DNA of 64,000 bases from Rhodococcus sp. CH91 (GCF_022554085.1 NZ_JAKFYR010000005.1:282754-346753); one strand, 5' to 3'. Positions 42,079-50,733 are shown, counted from the first letter of the stretch. Notes: a model not told the origin generated them from the letters alone. Made by a program: numbers and translations.

Positions 42079-43878
42079 ATGAGCGGATCGATTCCCGTCG
42101 CCACCGTCGTCGGTCTCGTCGCCGCGGCGGTCGCCACCGTCGCGATCGGTGTGTACGGCGTGCGGATGGCGCGCACCACCTCGGATTTCCTCGTCGCGTC
42201 GCGCAGCGTGGGCCCTCGCTGGAACGCGGCGGCCATCTCCGGTGAGTATCTGTCGGCCGCGTCGTTCCTCGGCGTGGCGGGACTCGTCGCCAAGTTCGGT
42301 GCCGACGCGTTGTGGTATCCCGTGGGCTTCACGGCCGGATATCTGGGCTTGCTGCTGTTCGTCGCTGCGCCCCTGCGACGTTCGGGCGCCTACACCGTCC
42401 CGGACTTCGCGGAGTTCCGCCTGGGGGAGAAGTGGCTGCGCAGCCTGGCGATGATGGTGGTGGCGATCATCTGCATCCTGTATCTGGTCCCGCAGTTCCA
42501 GGGTGCCGGGCTCGCCCTCGACATCCTTCTGGGAGTGCCGGATTGGGTGGGGATCGCGGTGGTCGGCGTGATCGTCGTGGCGAATGTGGTCGGCGGGGGG
42601 ATGCGGTCGATCACCTTCGTGCAGGCCTTCCAGTACTGGCTCAAACTCACCGCCGTCGCCCTGCCGGCGCTGGTCCTCGTGGTGCACTTCGTCGGCGATC
42701 ACAGGGGTGTCGACGAACCCCTGCCGCCGACCGTCGCAGAGACGACGACCGTCGACGTGACGATCGACGTCGTCGTGCAGGTCGCCGAAGCGTTGCCGGT
42801 CGTGGTGACCGGAGAGGTCGACGGCCGGCCGGTCGCCGGTGAATTCGAGCTCGAACCGGGGGAGCACGTCCTCGGCGCCGGCACCGAACTCGTCCTCGAG
42901 GCGGGATCGCCGGTGCCGGTGGTGGCCGGTGCGCCCTCCGACAACGACACCTGGGCGTCGCCGGGAGCCGGACTGGGGGCGAGCAGCGAACACCCGATGT
43001 TCCAGGTCTACTCGCTGATGCTCGCCACCTTCCTCGGGACCATGGGGTTGCCCCACGTGCTCGTGCGGTTCTATACGAACCCGGACGGTCGCGCGGCCCG
43101 CATGACGTCGTTCGCCGTGATCGGCCTGCTCGGATTGTTCTACCTGTTCCCGACATTGCTGGGCGTGTTCGCGCGGCTGTACGTCCCGCAGTTGCTCATC
43201 ACGGGACGGTCCGACGCCGCGGTGCTGCTGCTGCCGGGTTCGGTGTTGTCCGGCTGGGGCGGACAACTGCTCGCGGCGCTGGTCGCCTCGGGCGCGATCG
43301 CGGCCTTCCTGTCGACCTCCTCCGGCCTGCTGGTCAGTGTCGCAGGCGTGCTGTCCACGGATGTGCTGCGTGGGCGGGTGCGCGACTTCCGGATCGCCGC
43401 GGTCTTCGCCGGCGTGGTTCCTCTCGTACTGGCACTGTCGGTCACCTCGCTCGACCTGTCGCGCTCGGTGGGGCAGGTCTTCGCGATCGCCGCGTCCACA
43501 CTGTGCCCGCTGCTGGTGCTGGGGATCTGGTGGCGCGGCCTCACTGCGGCGGGCGCGGCGGCGGGAATGATCGTCGGTGGTCTCGTCGCAGGTGGTGCCG
43601 CGCTGGCGACCGTGCTCCTGCCCATCGATCCGTCGGTAGCGGGCGGGTGGCCGACGGTGCTGTCGGCTTATCCTGCCGCGCTGAGCGTTCCGCTGGCGTT
43701 CGTGACGATGATCGTGGTGAGTCTGGCGACGCGCCGGCGGGTGCCCGCAGACGTGGGCCGGACCTTCTCCCGCATGCACGTGCCCGAGCGGCTCGGCATG
43801 GGCCGGGATCGTGAACTCGGTGCGTTCGGCGACCGGGGGCCTGCCGGTCCCGAAGACGGCCGCCGTTCGTCGCGGTGA
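42079..43878 (+). CDS. Sodium/solute symporter with an extracytoplasmic insertion
   Basis: A 599-residue SSS-family transporter related to acetate permease: ISGEYLSAASFLGVAGLVAK, YTVPDFAEFRLGEKWLRSLA, GTMGLPHVLVRFYTNPDGRA and AIAAFLSTSSGLLVSVAGVL. Between two membrane segments it has an added region of about 100 residues (about 205-305), acidic and valine/threonine-rich with beta-like repeats (VDVTIDVVVQVAEALPVV), absent from the MctC-like protein nearby. It is the last gene of the LytS/LytTR operon, five bases after the small partner gene. Monocarboxylates are the likely substrates, by family. Confidence 0.88.
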   Translation: MSGSIPVATVVGLVAAAVATVAIGVYGVRMARTTSDFLVASRSVGPRWNAAAISGEYLSAASFLGVAGLVAKFGADALWYPVGFTAGYLGLLLFVAAPLRRSGAYTVPDFAEFRLGEKWLRSLAMMVVAIICILYLVPQFQGAGLALDILLGVPDWVGIAVVGVIVVANVVGGGMRSITFVQAFQYWLKLTAVALPALVLVVHFVGDHRGVDEPLPPTVAETTTVDVTIDVVVQVAEALPVVVTGEVDGRPVAGEFELEPGEHVLGAGTELVLEAGSPVPVVAGAPSDNDTWASPGAGLGASSEHPMFQVYSLMLATFLGTMGLPHVLVRFYTNPDGRAARMTSFAVIGLLGLFYLFPTLLGVFARLYVPQLLITGRSDAAVLLLPGSVLSGWGGQLLAALVASGAIAAFLSTSSGLLVSVAGVLSTDVLRGRVRDFRIAAVFAGVVPLVLALSVTSLDLSRSVGQVFAIAASTLCPLLVLGIWWRGLTAAGAAAGMIVGGLVAGGAALATVLLPIDPSVAGGWPTVLSAYPAALSVPLAFVTMIVVSLATRRRVPADVGRTFSRMHVPERLGMGRDRELGAFGDRGPAGPEDGRRSSR

Positions 43879-43891
43879 GGCGACCGTTCGT
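43862..43891 (+). promoter_or_regulatory. LytTR-type direct repeat before mctB-mctC
   Basis: GCCGTTCGT and ACCGTTCGT, 9-base units separated by exactly 12 bases (21 bases start to start), inside an 11-base perfect repeat CCGTTCGTCGC. The known LytTR consensus is (T/A)(A/C)(C/A)GTTN(A/G)(T/G) twice with 12-13 bases between; the second unit matches fully and the first in all but its first base. It overlaps the end of the symporter gene, about 110-140 bases before the mctB-like start. Confidence 0.65.
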
Positions 43892-43961
43892 CGCACGACT
43901 GCGCACCTCGGCGTTCTGCCGTTTCCGACCTCTGTGCGTGTGACCGTCATCTCATTAGCGT

Positions 43962-43977
43962 TGTGACCATCCTCACC
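43962..43977 (+). promoter_or_regulatory. CRP/GlxR-like site before mctB-mctC
   Basis: TGTGACCATCCTCACC matches the CRP/GlxR consensus TGTGA-N6-TCACA in 9 of 10 fixed positions, 25 bases before the mctB-like GTG. Corynebacterial GlxR controls many carbon-uptake genes; use here is inferred. Confidence 0.5.
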
Positions 43978-44002
43978 TCACACGACCATCAAGGAGTCGG
44001 AA

Positions 44003-44365
44003 GTGGCCACAGCACCCCTCAGTGAGAGCGACGTACCCCAGCGGCGAACTCCGACGCCGCAGGAGTTCGTCGCGATGCAGGAGAGCCCCGAGTTCCAGGA
44101 GCTGCGCAGCCGGCTGCGCCGCTTCGTGTTCCCGGTGACGGCGTTCTTCCTGGCCTGGTACGCCCTCTACGTCCTGCTGGCCACGTACGCGGACGAGTTC
44201 ATGGCCACGAAGGTCCTCGGCAACGTCAACGTCGGGTTGCTGCTCGGCCTCGGTCAATTCGTCACGACCTTCGTCATCACCGCCGTGTACGTGAAATTCG
44301 CCGGACGGGAGCTCGATCCGCGTTCCGCCGCGATCCGTGAAGAACTGGAAGGACCGCAGCAGTGA
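44003..44365 (+). CDS. mctB: DUF485-family small membrane protein (MctB-like)
   Basis: A 120-residue protein with two hydrophobic segments (about 45-65 and 75-100) and the DUF485 pattern (SPEFQELRSRLRRFVFPVTA, FFLAWYALYVLLATYADEFM, LLLGLGQFVTTFVITAVYVK). It accompanies acetate/monocarboxylate permeases, as yjcH does with actP and mctB with mctC. AAGGAG precedes the GTG. The stop overlaps the GTG of the permease gene (GTGA), so the two proteins are made together. Confidence 0.88.
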   Translation: MATAPLSESDVPQRRTPTPQEFVAMQESPEFQELRSRLRRFVFPVTAFFLAWYALYVLLATYADEFMATKVLGNVNVGLLLGLGQFVTTFVITAVYVKFAGRELDPRSAAIREELEGPQQ

Positions 44366-45996
44366 CCGTTCTCGCGCAGAGTGGAACCGACATCGGGAAT
44401 CCGCTCCTCAACATCGCCATCTTCGTCGCGTTCGTCGTCGTGACGATGGGCCTGGTCATCAAGGCCAGCCGCACGACCCGGAAGGCCTCCGACTTCTACA
44501 CCGGTGGCGGCCAGTTCTCGGGTCCGCAGAACGGGTTCGCGATCGCCGGCGACTATCTGTCGGCCGCGTCGTTCCTCGGTATCGCGGGTGCGATCGCCGT
44601 CTACGGATACGACGGATTCCTGTACTCCATCGGCTTCCTCGTCGCCTGGCTCGTCGCGCTGCTGCTCGTCGCCGAGCTGCTGCGCAACACGGGCAGATTC
44701 ACGATGGCCGACGTGCTGAGCTTCCGGCTCAAGGAACGGCCGGTGCGGATGGCCGCGGCGTTGTCGACGCTCGCGGTGTCGCTGTTCTACCTGCTCGCAC
44801 AGATGGCCGGGGCCGGTGGCCTGGTGGCGTTGCTGCTCGATATCGAAGGCAAGGTCGGCCAGGGCATCGTCGTCGCGGTGGTCGGTGTACTGATGATCGT
44901 GTACGTCCTCATCGGAGGAATGAAGGGCACGACCTACGTGCAGATGGTCAAGGCCGTGCTTCTCATCGCCGGAGCTGGTCTGATGTTCGTGCTCGTCCTG
45001 TTCGCGGTGCGCGGCAACTTCTCCCAGTTGCTCGCCGACGCCCAGGCCATGGTCGCGGGCTCGTCGGACGAGGCGGTCGCACAGCGTGACGTTCTCGCGC
45101 CGGGCGCCAAGTACGGCATCAGCGACATGTCGCGGATCGACTTCATCTCTCTCGGCCTCGCGCTCGTGCTCGGCACCGCCGGTCTTCCCCACGTGCTGAT
45201 GCGCTTCTACACGGTGCCCACCGCCAAGGAGGCACGTCGCTCGGTCACCTGGGCGATCGCGCTCATCGGCGCCTTCTACCTGTTCACCCTCGTCCTCGGC
45301 TACGGTGCCGCGAAGATGGTCGGACCCGACGCGATCCTTGCCGCTCCCGGCAAGGAGAACGCGGCGGCCCCGTTGCTGGCCTTCGAACTCGGCGGCACCC
45401 TGTTCCTCGCGATCATCTCGGCCGTCGCATTCGCCACCATCCTCGCGGTCGTCGCAGGGCTCGCCATCACCGCGTCGGCGTCCTTCGCCCACGACATCTA
45501 CGCCAGCGTCATCAAGCGGGGCAAGGCCACCGAGGACGAGCAGGTGCGGGTCTCGCGGATCACCGTCGTCGTGATCGGGCTGGTCTCGATCGTCCTCGGC
45601 ATCCTCGCCATGGGACAGAACATCGCGTTCCTGGTGGCACTGGCCTTCGCGGTCGCCGCCTCGGCGAACCTGCCCACACTGCTGTACTCGCTGTTCTGGC
45701 GCAGGTTCAACACCACCGGCGCCCTGTTCAGCATCTACGGCGGTCTGATCAGCTGCCTCGTGCTCATCGTGTTCTCGCCCGCGGTGTCCGGTTCGCCGTC
45801 GGCGATGTTCCCCGATGTGGACTTCTCCTGGTTCCCGTTGTCGAATCCGGGCATCGTCTCGATCCCGCTCGCGTTCGCCCTCGGTGCCGTCGGAACCTAT
45901 GTCGGGCGCCGTAAGCAGGAGGATCGGTTCAAGCAGGCGGAGATGGAAGTCCGTTCGCTCACCGGCGTCGGTGTGGAGAAGGTGGTTTCGCACTGA
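44362..45996 (+). CDS. mctC: Monocarboxylate/acetate symporter (MctC/ActP-like)
   Basis: A 544-residue SSS transporter of about 13 segments: FAIAGDYLSAASFLGIAGAI, YGYDGFLYSIGFLVAWLVAL, GGMKGTTYVQMVKAVLLIAG, GTAGLPHVLMRFYTVPTAKE and AITASASFAHDIYASVIKRG. MctC of Corynebacterium takes up acetate, propionate and pyruvate; the mctB-mctC order is the same here. The upstream region has a LytTR-type repeat and a CRP-like site, so the LytS/LytTR system just before it may control uptake. A strong terminator follows. Confidence 0.92.
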   Translation: MTVLAQSGTDIGNPLLNIAIFVAFVVVTMGLVIKASRTTRKASDFYTGGGQFSGPQNGFAIAGDYLSAASFLGIAGAIAVYGYDGFLYSIGFLVAWLVALLLVAELLRNTGRFTMADVLSFRLKERPVRMAAALSTLAVSLFYLLAQMAGAGGLVALLLDIEGKVGQGIVVAVVGVLMIVYVLIGGMKGTTYVQMVKAVLLIAGAGLMFVLVLFAVRGNFSQLLADAQAMVAGSSDEAVAQRDVLAPGAKYGISDMSRIDFISLGLALVLGTAGLPHVLMRFYTVPTAKEARRSVTWAIALIGAFYLFTLVLGYGAAKMVGPDAILAAPGKENAAAPLLAFELGGTLFLAIISAVAFATILAVVAGLAITASASFAHDIYASVIKRGKATEDEQVRVSRITVVVIGLVSIVLGILAMGQNIAFLVALAFAVAASANLPTLLYSLFWRRFNTTGALFSIYGGLISCLVLIVFSPAVSGSPSAMFPDVDFSWFPLSNPGIVSIPLAFALGAVGTYVGRRKQEDRFKQAEMEVRSLTGVGVEKVVSH

Positions 45997-46025
45997 CCGC
46001 CGAAGTCGGCCGGTAATGCTCACCG

Positions 46026-46059
46026 CGGCTGCCCCCTCCTGCGCAGGAGGGGGCAGCCG
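46026..46059 (+). terminator. Terminator after mctC
   Basis: A perfect 34-base palindrome (17-base arms starting CGGCTGCCCCCTCCTGC) 30 bases after the mctC stop; folded as RNA it gives a long GC stem with a GCGC turn. Confidence 0.85.
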
Positions 46060-46107
46060 TGTGTCGTCGACGGCCCTCCTGGACAGCACCGTCTAGTGTT
46101 GTCGGCC

Positions 46108-46563
46108 ATGGCGAAACTCGAAGTGTCCACCGATCTTCCGCTCGATCCGCACGCCGCGTGGGAGCACGCCTCCCGTCTCGAATCGTTCGGCGAGTGGCTG
46201 AGCATCCACGACGGCTGGCGCAGCGACCTCCCCGGCAGCCTCGCCGAGGGCACCGCACTGGAATCGGTGGTGTCGGTCAAAGGCATGCGCAACCGCGTCA
46301 GATGGACGATCGTCGAACTGGACGCGCCGCACCACGTGGTCCTGAAGGGATCGGGAAAGGGCGGCACCAAGTTCTCGATGCGACTCTCCGTGGCACCGCG
46401 CGGTGACGGTTCGACACTGTCGATGAAGATCGACCTCGGGGGCGCGCCCCTGTTCGGCCCCATCGGGTCGGGTGTGGCACGCGCTCTGCACGGCGACCTG
46501 CAGTCGTCGCTCGACACCTTCGCCCGGCGCTACGGCGAGAACGGAGCCGGCCCGGGCGAGTGA
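46108..46563 (+). CDS. SRPBCC-family protein, Rv0910-like (proposed toxin family)
   Basis: A 151-residue SRPBCC (START-like) protein: MAKLEVSTDLPLDPHAAWEH, SFGEWLSIHDGWRSDLPGSL, VVSVKGMRNRVRWTIVEL and IDLGGAPLFGPIGSGVARAL. This is very close in pattern to M. tuberculosis Rv0910, reported as the toxin of a pair with Rv0909. No partner gene lies next to it here; the Rv0909-like gene is at 33.2 kb. The ATG starting MAKLEV was chosen to fit the family; an upstream in-frame start adds four residues. It stands alone between the mctC terminator and a gap. Confidence 0.88.
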   Translation: MAKLEVSTDLPLDPHAAWEHASRLESFGEWLSIHDGWRSDLPGSLAEGTALESVVSVKGMRNRVRWTIVELDAPHHVVLKGSGKGGTKFSMRLSVAPRGDGSTLSMKIDLGGAPLFGPIGSGVARALHGDLQSSLDTFARRYGENGAGPGE

Positions 46564-46885
46564 CCTCGGACCGGTACCCGACGGCACCGCGGAGATCACG
46601 TATCCGAATCAGCGACTCACCGAGGGTATCCCGGCGCGCCGGTGTCTCTCCTGGTGTCTTCCTGCCGAATTCCGCGGTATTCGATCTGATCGAGGCATAC
46701 CATGAGTTCGTCCATCGCTCGACAAGGGCCACGGCTGCATCGGCGAGGTCGCATGATGTCCACCCGATCTCCCGTCGAATCGCCCTCCGGGCGCACGGTT
46801 TCGATGCGTCACCGCTGCTCGACTCGAGCACGATCGTGCTGGGGTTCGAGCAATTCGACGCCCAGGATCGGTGAGGGAGAACGTC
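46564..46885. other. Intergenic gap, 322 bases
   Basis: No convincing gene: short open frames here have no ribosome site and no family pattern. The stretch includes a dyad element (46676-46701) and, at its end, the GAGGGAG ribosome site of the next gene. The rest shows nothing I can name. Confidence 0.6.
46676..46701. repeat. Dyad element in the gap
   Basis: GGTAT, then TCGATC-T-GATCGA, then GGC and ATACC: an inner 13-base palindrome inside a 5-base outer inverted repeat, in a locally less GC-rich patch. It could be an operator or a small stem-loop. Nothing nearby identifies a binding protein. Confidence 0.35.
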
Positions 46886-47326
46886 ATGTCCACGGGTGCC
46901 CATCAATATCAGGGCGGTGTCGCTCCGGATGCCGAGTCCCTGAGCGTCGAACAGGGGATCGCGTCCGGCGTGTCGATCGGCGCCGGAGTCGTTCTCGCTA
47001 CCGTAGGTCTGGTCCAGTTCTTCCAGGGACTGTCCGCAGTGGCCGGGGACGAGATCTTCATCGGGGGCCAGGAGTACCTGTTCGCCTTCGACTTCACGAC
47101 CTGGGGATGGATCCACATCGGCTTCGGTGTCGTCCTGACACTCGTGGGCATCGCCTTGGCCCTCGGGGCGTCCTGGGCACGCGTGATCGCCGTCGTCCTC
47201 GCGGCGCTGTCGATCGTGGCCAACTTCTTGTGGTTGCCGTACTACCCGTGGTGGTCGATCCTCATCATCGCGCTGGATGTGGTGGTGATCTGGGCCGTGT
47301 CCACCTGGGATCCGCGGGCGGTCTGA
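46886..47326 (+). CDS. DUF7144-type small membrane protein
   Basis: A 146-residue protein with four hydrophobic segments: about 32-55 (GVSIGAGVVLATVGLVQFFQ), then a loop with GDEIFIGGQEYLFAFDFTTW, and three more to residue 140 ending WAVSTWDPRAV. The FTTWGWIHIGFGVVLTLVGI motif and the PYYPWWSILIIALDVVVIWA end are common in actinobacterial four-span proteins of this domain. GAGGGAG lies before the ATG. Function unknown. Confidence 0.8.
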   Translation: MSTGAHQYQGGVAPDAESLSVEQGIASGVSIGAGVVLATVGLVQFFQGLSAVAGDEIFIGGQEYLFAFDFTTWGWIHIGFGVVLTLVGIALALGASWARVIAVVLAALSIVANFLWLPYYPWWSILIIALDVVVIWAVSTWDPRAV

Positions 47327-47687
47327 GACGGCCCGTCGTCGAGAAGCCGAGGTGCTCGGCAGTGAGCACCCTGGGCAGGCGGGGCAGGAGAACATCCGGC
47401 GCAGGGGGCCGGAACAGCGACCTGCTCCGCCGTTCCTCGTCGTGCGAAGGAGTTCCTCACCGGCGGGACCCAGGCGGCGTAGGCTGAAGGAATCGGTGAT
47501 CGCCCGTCACCCCCCTGCATGGACGATTGCCGCCGCTGGGGTGAGCCCGAAGCCGTTCACCTCCGGCGATGCCGGACCCCGCCGCCCGCACACCCCCTGC
47601 CCGGGCGCGGGGTCTCGGCACACATCGTGATTGTTCGTCCGCGTAGTCGCCGCGCCGAGTCGGGTCCGGCTTGGCACAATCCGAACC
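47327..47687. other. Intergenic gap, 361 bases, before ligD
   Basis: No gene recognised on either strand. It holds an inverted repeat GACCCCGC (47575-47582) / GCGGGGTC (47607-47614) that may be a weak terminator for the DUF7144 gene, and the ligD promoter region. No Ku gene or fragment of one is seen here. Confidence 0.6.
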
Positions 47688-50012
47688 ATGCCGACCCGAA
47701 CCGTCGACGGTCACCGCATCACGCTGACCAATCTCGACAAGGTGCTGTATCCGCACACCGGGACGACCAAGGGTGAGGTCGTCGAGTACTACGAAGCGGT
47801 CGCCGAGGTGATGCTCCCGCACATCGCCGGACGGGCGGCGACCCGCAAACGCTGGCCGAACGGCATCGGCGAGCCGTCCTTCTTCGAGAAGAACCTGCCG
47901 GATCACGCGCCGTCGTGGCTCGATCGGCGCACCGTGCACCACAAGGATCGGCGCGTGACCTACCCGCTGTTCGATTCCGTGGCGGGACTGGTGTGGCTCG
48001 GACAGCAGGCTGCTCTCGAACTGCATGTGCCCCAGTGGCGATTCGACGGCGAACGGCCCGGCCCCGCGACGCGCATCGTCTTCGATCTCGACCCCGGACC
48101 CGGCGTGGGGCTGGTCGAATGCGCCGAGGTCGCTCGTCGTGTGCGCGACACGGTGGCGGAGCTCGGCTGGACGGCGTATCCGGTCACCAGCGGCAGCAAG
48201 GGGATCCACCTGTACGTTCCGCTCGACCGGATGCTGTCCTCGGTAGGAGCATCGAAGGTGGCGAAGCAGGTCGCGCGGAACCTCGAGACGACCCACCCCG
48301 ATCTGGTCACCGCGACGATGGCGAAGTCGGTGCGCGAGGGCAAGGTCTTCGTCGACTGGAGCCAGAACAACGGGTCGAAGACGACGGTGGCTCCGTACTC
48401 GCTGCGCGGCCGCGACGAACCGTGGGTCGCCGCGCCGCGCAGCTGGGACGAACTGGACGACCCCGATCTCGCGCATCTGCAGCTCCGAGACGTCCTCGCC
48501 CGGATCGAGGAGTTCGGGGATCTGCTCGCCGGACTCGACCCGCCGCTCGGCACCGGTGTAACCCCCGATGGTGATGCTCTCGACGCCTATCGCGGCAAGC
48601 GGGACGCGAACCGCACTCCCGAACCCGTGCCCGCAGGGGTCTCTTCGGACGGTCCCGGAAACCGGTTCGTCATCCAGGAACATCATGCGCGTCGCCTGCA
48701 CTACGACCTGCGACTCGAACGCGACGGTGTGCTCGCGTCGTGGGCGGTGCCGAAGAACCTCCCGGAAACGCCCGGGCGGAACAACCTCGCCGTGCGCACG
48801 GAGGATCATCCCATCGAGTACCTGACATTCCACGGGACGATCCCGAAGGGTGAATACGGCGCAGGCAGTATGACCGTGTGGGACACCGGAACCTACGACA
48901 CCGAGAAGTGGCGGGACGACGAGGTGATCGTGCGCTTCCACGGCGAGCGGATCGAGGGGCGGTACGCGTTGATCCGCACGGAGAAGGATCAATGGCTGGC
49001 CCACCGCATGAAGGACCAGTCGGAACCGGATCCGGACGCCGCATCCGGGGAGCGATCCGGGCGGGTGAAGGCCTTCCCGCACGATCTCTCGCCCATGCTC
49101 GCGACGCCGGGGGACGTCTCCGGACTCGAAGCCGAGCACTGGGCGTTCGAGGGAAAGTGGGACGGATACCGTGCCGTCGCCGAGATCGAGGACGGCACCG
49201 TGAAACTGCGCAGCAGGTCCGGGCGCGACGTCACCGGTGACTATCCGAAACTCGCCGAACTCCCCACGATCCTCGACGGCCACCGGGCCGTGCTCGACGG
49301 CGAGATCGTCGCGGTGGACGGTTCGGGAGTGACGAGCTTCTCGATGCTGCAGCGAGGAGTGAACTACGAATACCGCGTGTTCGACGTGCTGTATCTCGAC
49401 GGGGTGTCGCTGCTGCGCAAGACCTACGACGATCGTCGTTCCGTCCTCGAGGCCCTCGCGGCCGCGGCGGACGGGCTGATCGTTCCGGACCTGCTTCCCG
49501 GCGACGGATCCGATGCCCTTGCCCGGAGCCGCGCGGAGAACTGGGAGGGCGTGGTCGCGAAGCGCCGGGACTCGGTGTACCTGCCGGGCAGACGCGGAGC
49601 CGGATGGATCAAATCGAAGAACTGGCTCACGCAGACCGTCGTGCTCGGTGGCTACCGTCGCGGTCGCGGTAACCGGGCATCGACCTTCGGTTCGCTGCTG
49701 CTCGGCGTGTACGACGAGGACGGTGAGTTCGTGTACGTCGGCAAGGTGGGTACGGGTTTCGACGATTCGACACTGCAGTCGGTGACGCAGGCTGTCAAAG
49801 GGCTGAAGCGCCGGACGAGTCCTTTCGCGAACGAGGTGCCGGCCGCGGAGCGTCGCGACGCGGTGTGGCTGCGTCCCGAACTGGTGGGCGAGGTGCGGTT
49901 CGGTGGGTGGACGGAAGGGGACCGTGTGCGCCACGCCAGCTGGCGTGGTTTCCGCGACGACATCGACGCGTCGACGGTGACGAGAGAAGAGGAAACGGGC
50001 TCCGGCTGCTAA
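47688..50012 (+). CDS. ligD: ATP-dependent DNA ligase LigD (polymerase-phosphoesterase-ligase)
   Basis: A 774-residue end-joining enzyme with three domains in the mycobacterial order. Polymerase, about 1-290 (ITLTNLDKVLYPHTGTTKGE, FDLDPGPGVG with the metal-binding DxD). 3'-phosphoesterase, about 310-450 (FVIQEHHARRLHYDLRLE, HGTIPKGEYGAGSM). Ligase, about 470-765, with the adenylated lysine in EGKWDGYR at about 490. It fills, trims and seals double-strand breaks together with Ku. Ku normally lies beside ligD in mycobacteria, but is not on either side here. No ribosome site is obvious before the ATG. Confidence 0.95.
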   Translation: MPTRTVDGHRITLTNLDKVLYPHTGTTKGEVVEYYEAVAEVMLPHIAGRAATRKRWPNGIGEPSFFEKNLPDHAPSWLDRRTVHHKDRRVTYPLFDSVAGLVWLGQQAALELHVPQWRFDGERPGPATRIVFDLDPGPGVGLVECAEVARRVRDTVAELGWTAYPVTSGSKGIHLYVPLDRMLSSVGASKVAKQVARNLETTHPDLVTATMAKSVREGKVFVDWSQNNGSKTTVAPYSLRGRDEPWVAAPRSWDELDDPDLAHLQLRDVLARIEEFGDLLAGLDPPLGTGVTPDGDALDAYRGKRDANRTPEPVPAGVSSDGPGNRFVIQEHHARRLHYDLRLERDGVLASWAVPKNLPETPGRNNLAVRTEDHPIEYLTFHGTIPKGEYGAGSMTVWDTGTYDTEKWRDDEVIVRFHGERIEGRYALIRTEKDQWLAHRMKDQSEPDPDAASGERSGRVKAFPHDLSPMLATPGDVSGLEAEHWAFEGKWDGYRAVAEIEDGTVKLRSRSGRDVTGDYPKLAELPTILDGHRAVLDGEIVAVDGSGVTSFSMLQRGVNYEYRVFDVLYLDGVSLLRKTYDDRRSVLEALAAAADGLIVPDLLPGDGSDALARSRAENWEGVVAKRRDSVYLPGRRGAGWIKSKNWLTQTVVLGGYRRGRGNRASTFGSLLLGVYDEDGEFVYVGKVGTGFDDSTLQSVTQAVKGLKRRTSPFANEVPAAERRDAVWLRPELVGEVRFGGWTEGDRVRHASWRGFRDDIDASTVTREEETGSGC

Positions 50013-50055
50013 CGTTCCTTCGGAGTCGGGTAATCGGGCATTACGGGAGGCAAGG

Positions 50056-50733
50056 ATGGCCGAGCACTCGCGGTGTGTCGTCCGTCGGATCGGACTGGTC
50101 GAGGACCACGAATCGGTGGTGCTCGGATTCGCTTCGATGCTCGCCGACGAGTCCGATCTCGAATTGGTGTGCACCGCCGCCACCGTCTCGGAACTGCTCG
50201 CGCAGGGTATCGACCTGGATCTGGCCGTGCTCGACCTCCGGTTGTCCGACGGATCCTCGCCGAAGAGCAACGTCGAGCAGTTGCGGGCCGCAGGACTCGA
50301 GACACTGGTCTTCACGGGTGCCGAGAATCCGTTCCTGCTGCGTTCGGCGGCTCGGGCCGGTGTGCTGGGGGTGGTGCGGAAATCCGAACCGGCCGCCGTG
50401 GTGATCGACGCGATCCGTGTGGCTGCTGCGGGAGGGCAGGTGGCGAGCACCGAATGGGCGGCGGCGATCGACGGCGACCCCGACCTCCACGATGTGGGAC
50501 TGAGCCCGCGTCAGCTCGAAGTGCTCGAGCTCTACGCATCGGGAGAGAAACTCGACCGGGTGGCCCGCCTGACCGGTCTCGCCCCGCAGACCGTCAACGA
50601 CTATCTGCAACGGATCCGTCAGAAATACGCCGAAGCGGGGCGGCCCGCTCCCACGAAGACGGACCTGTACAAGCGTGCCGTCGAGGACGGCTGGCTCCCC
50701 ATACCCGAACGGCCGGATGTCCGCCGGCGCTGA
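50056..50733 (+). CDS. LuxR/NarL-type response regulator, cassette 1
   Basis: A 225-residue regulator: receiver domain (about 10-125; acidic ED at 16-17, Asp at about 60 in LAVLDLRLSDG) and a C-terminal LuxR helix-turn-helix (about 150-212; LSPRQLEVLELYASGEKLDR, QTVNDYLQRIRQKYAEAGRP). The expected receiver lysine near the end (VVRKSEP) is present. The end of the helix-turn-helix, with RIRxKYAxxGRxAPTKT, is shared with the small regulator of cassette 2. GGGAGGCAAGG precedes the ATG. The kinase gene starts inside its 3' end (17-base overlap). Confidence 0.9.
   Translation: MAEHSRCVVRRIGLVEDHESVVLGFASMLADESDLELVCTAATVSELLAQGIDLDLAVLDLRLSDGSSPKSNVEQLRAAGLETLVFTGAENPFLLRSAARAGVLGVVRKSEPAAVVIDAIRVAAAGGQVASTEWAAAIDGDPDLHDVGLSPRQLEVLELYASGEKLDRVARLTGLAPQTVNDYLQRIRQKYAEAGRPAPTKTDLYKRAVEDGWLPIPERPDVRRR

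Noticed and set aside
46560..46874. Open frame of about 100 codons in the gap after the SRPBCC gene
   Set aside because: No ribosome site, low-complexity arginine/serine composition and no protein pattern.
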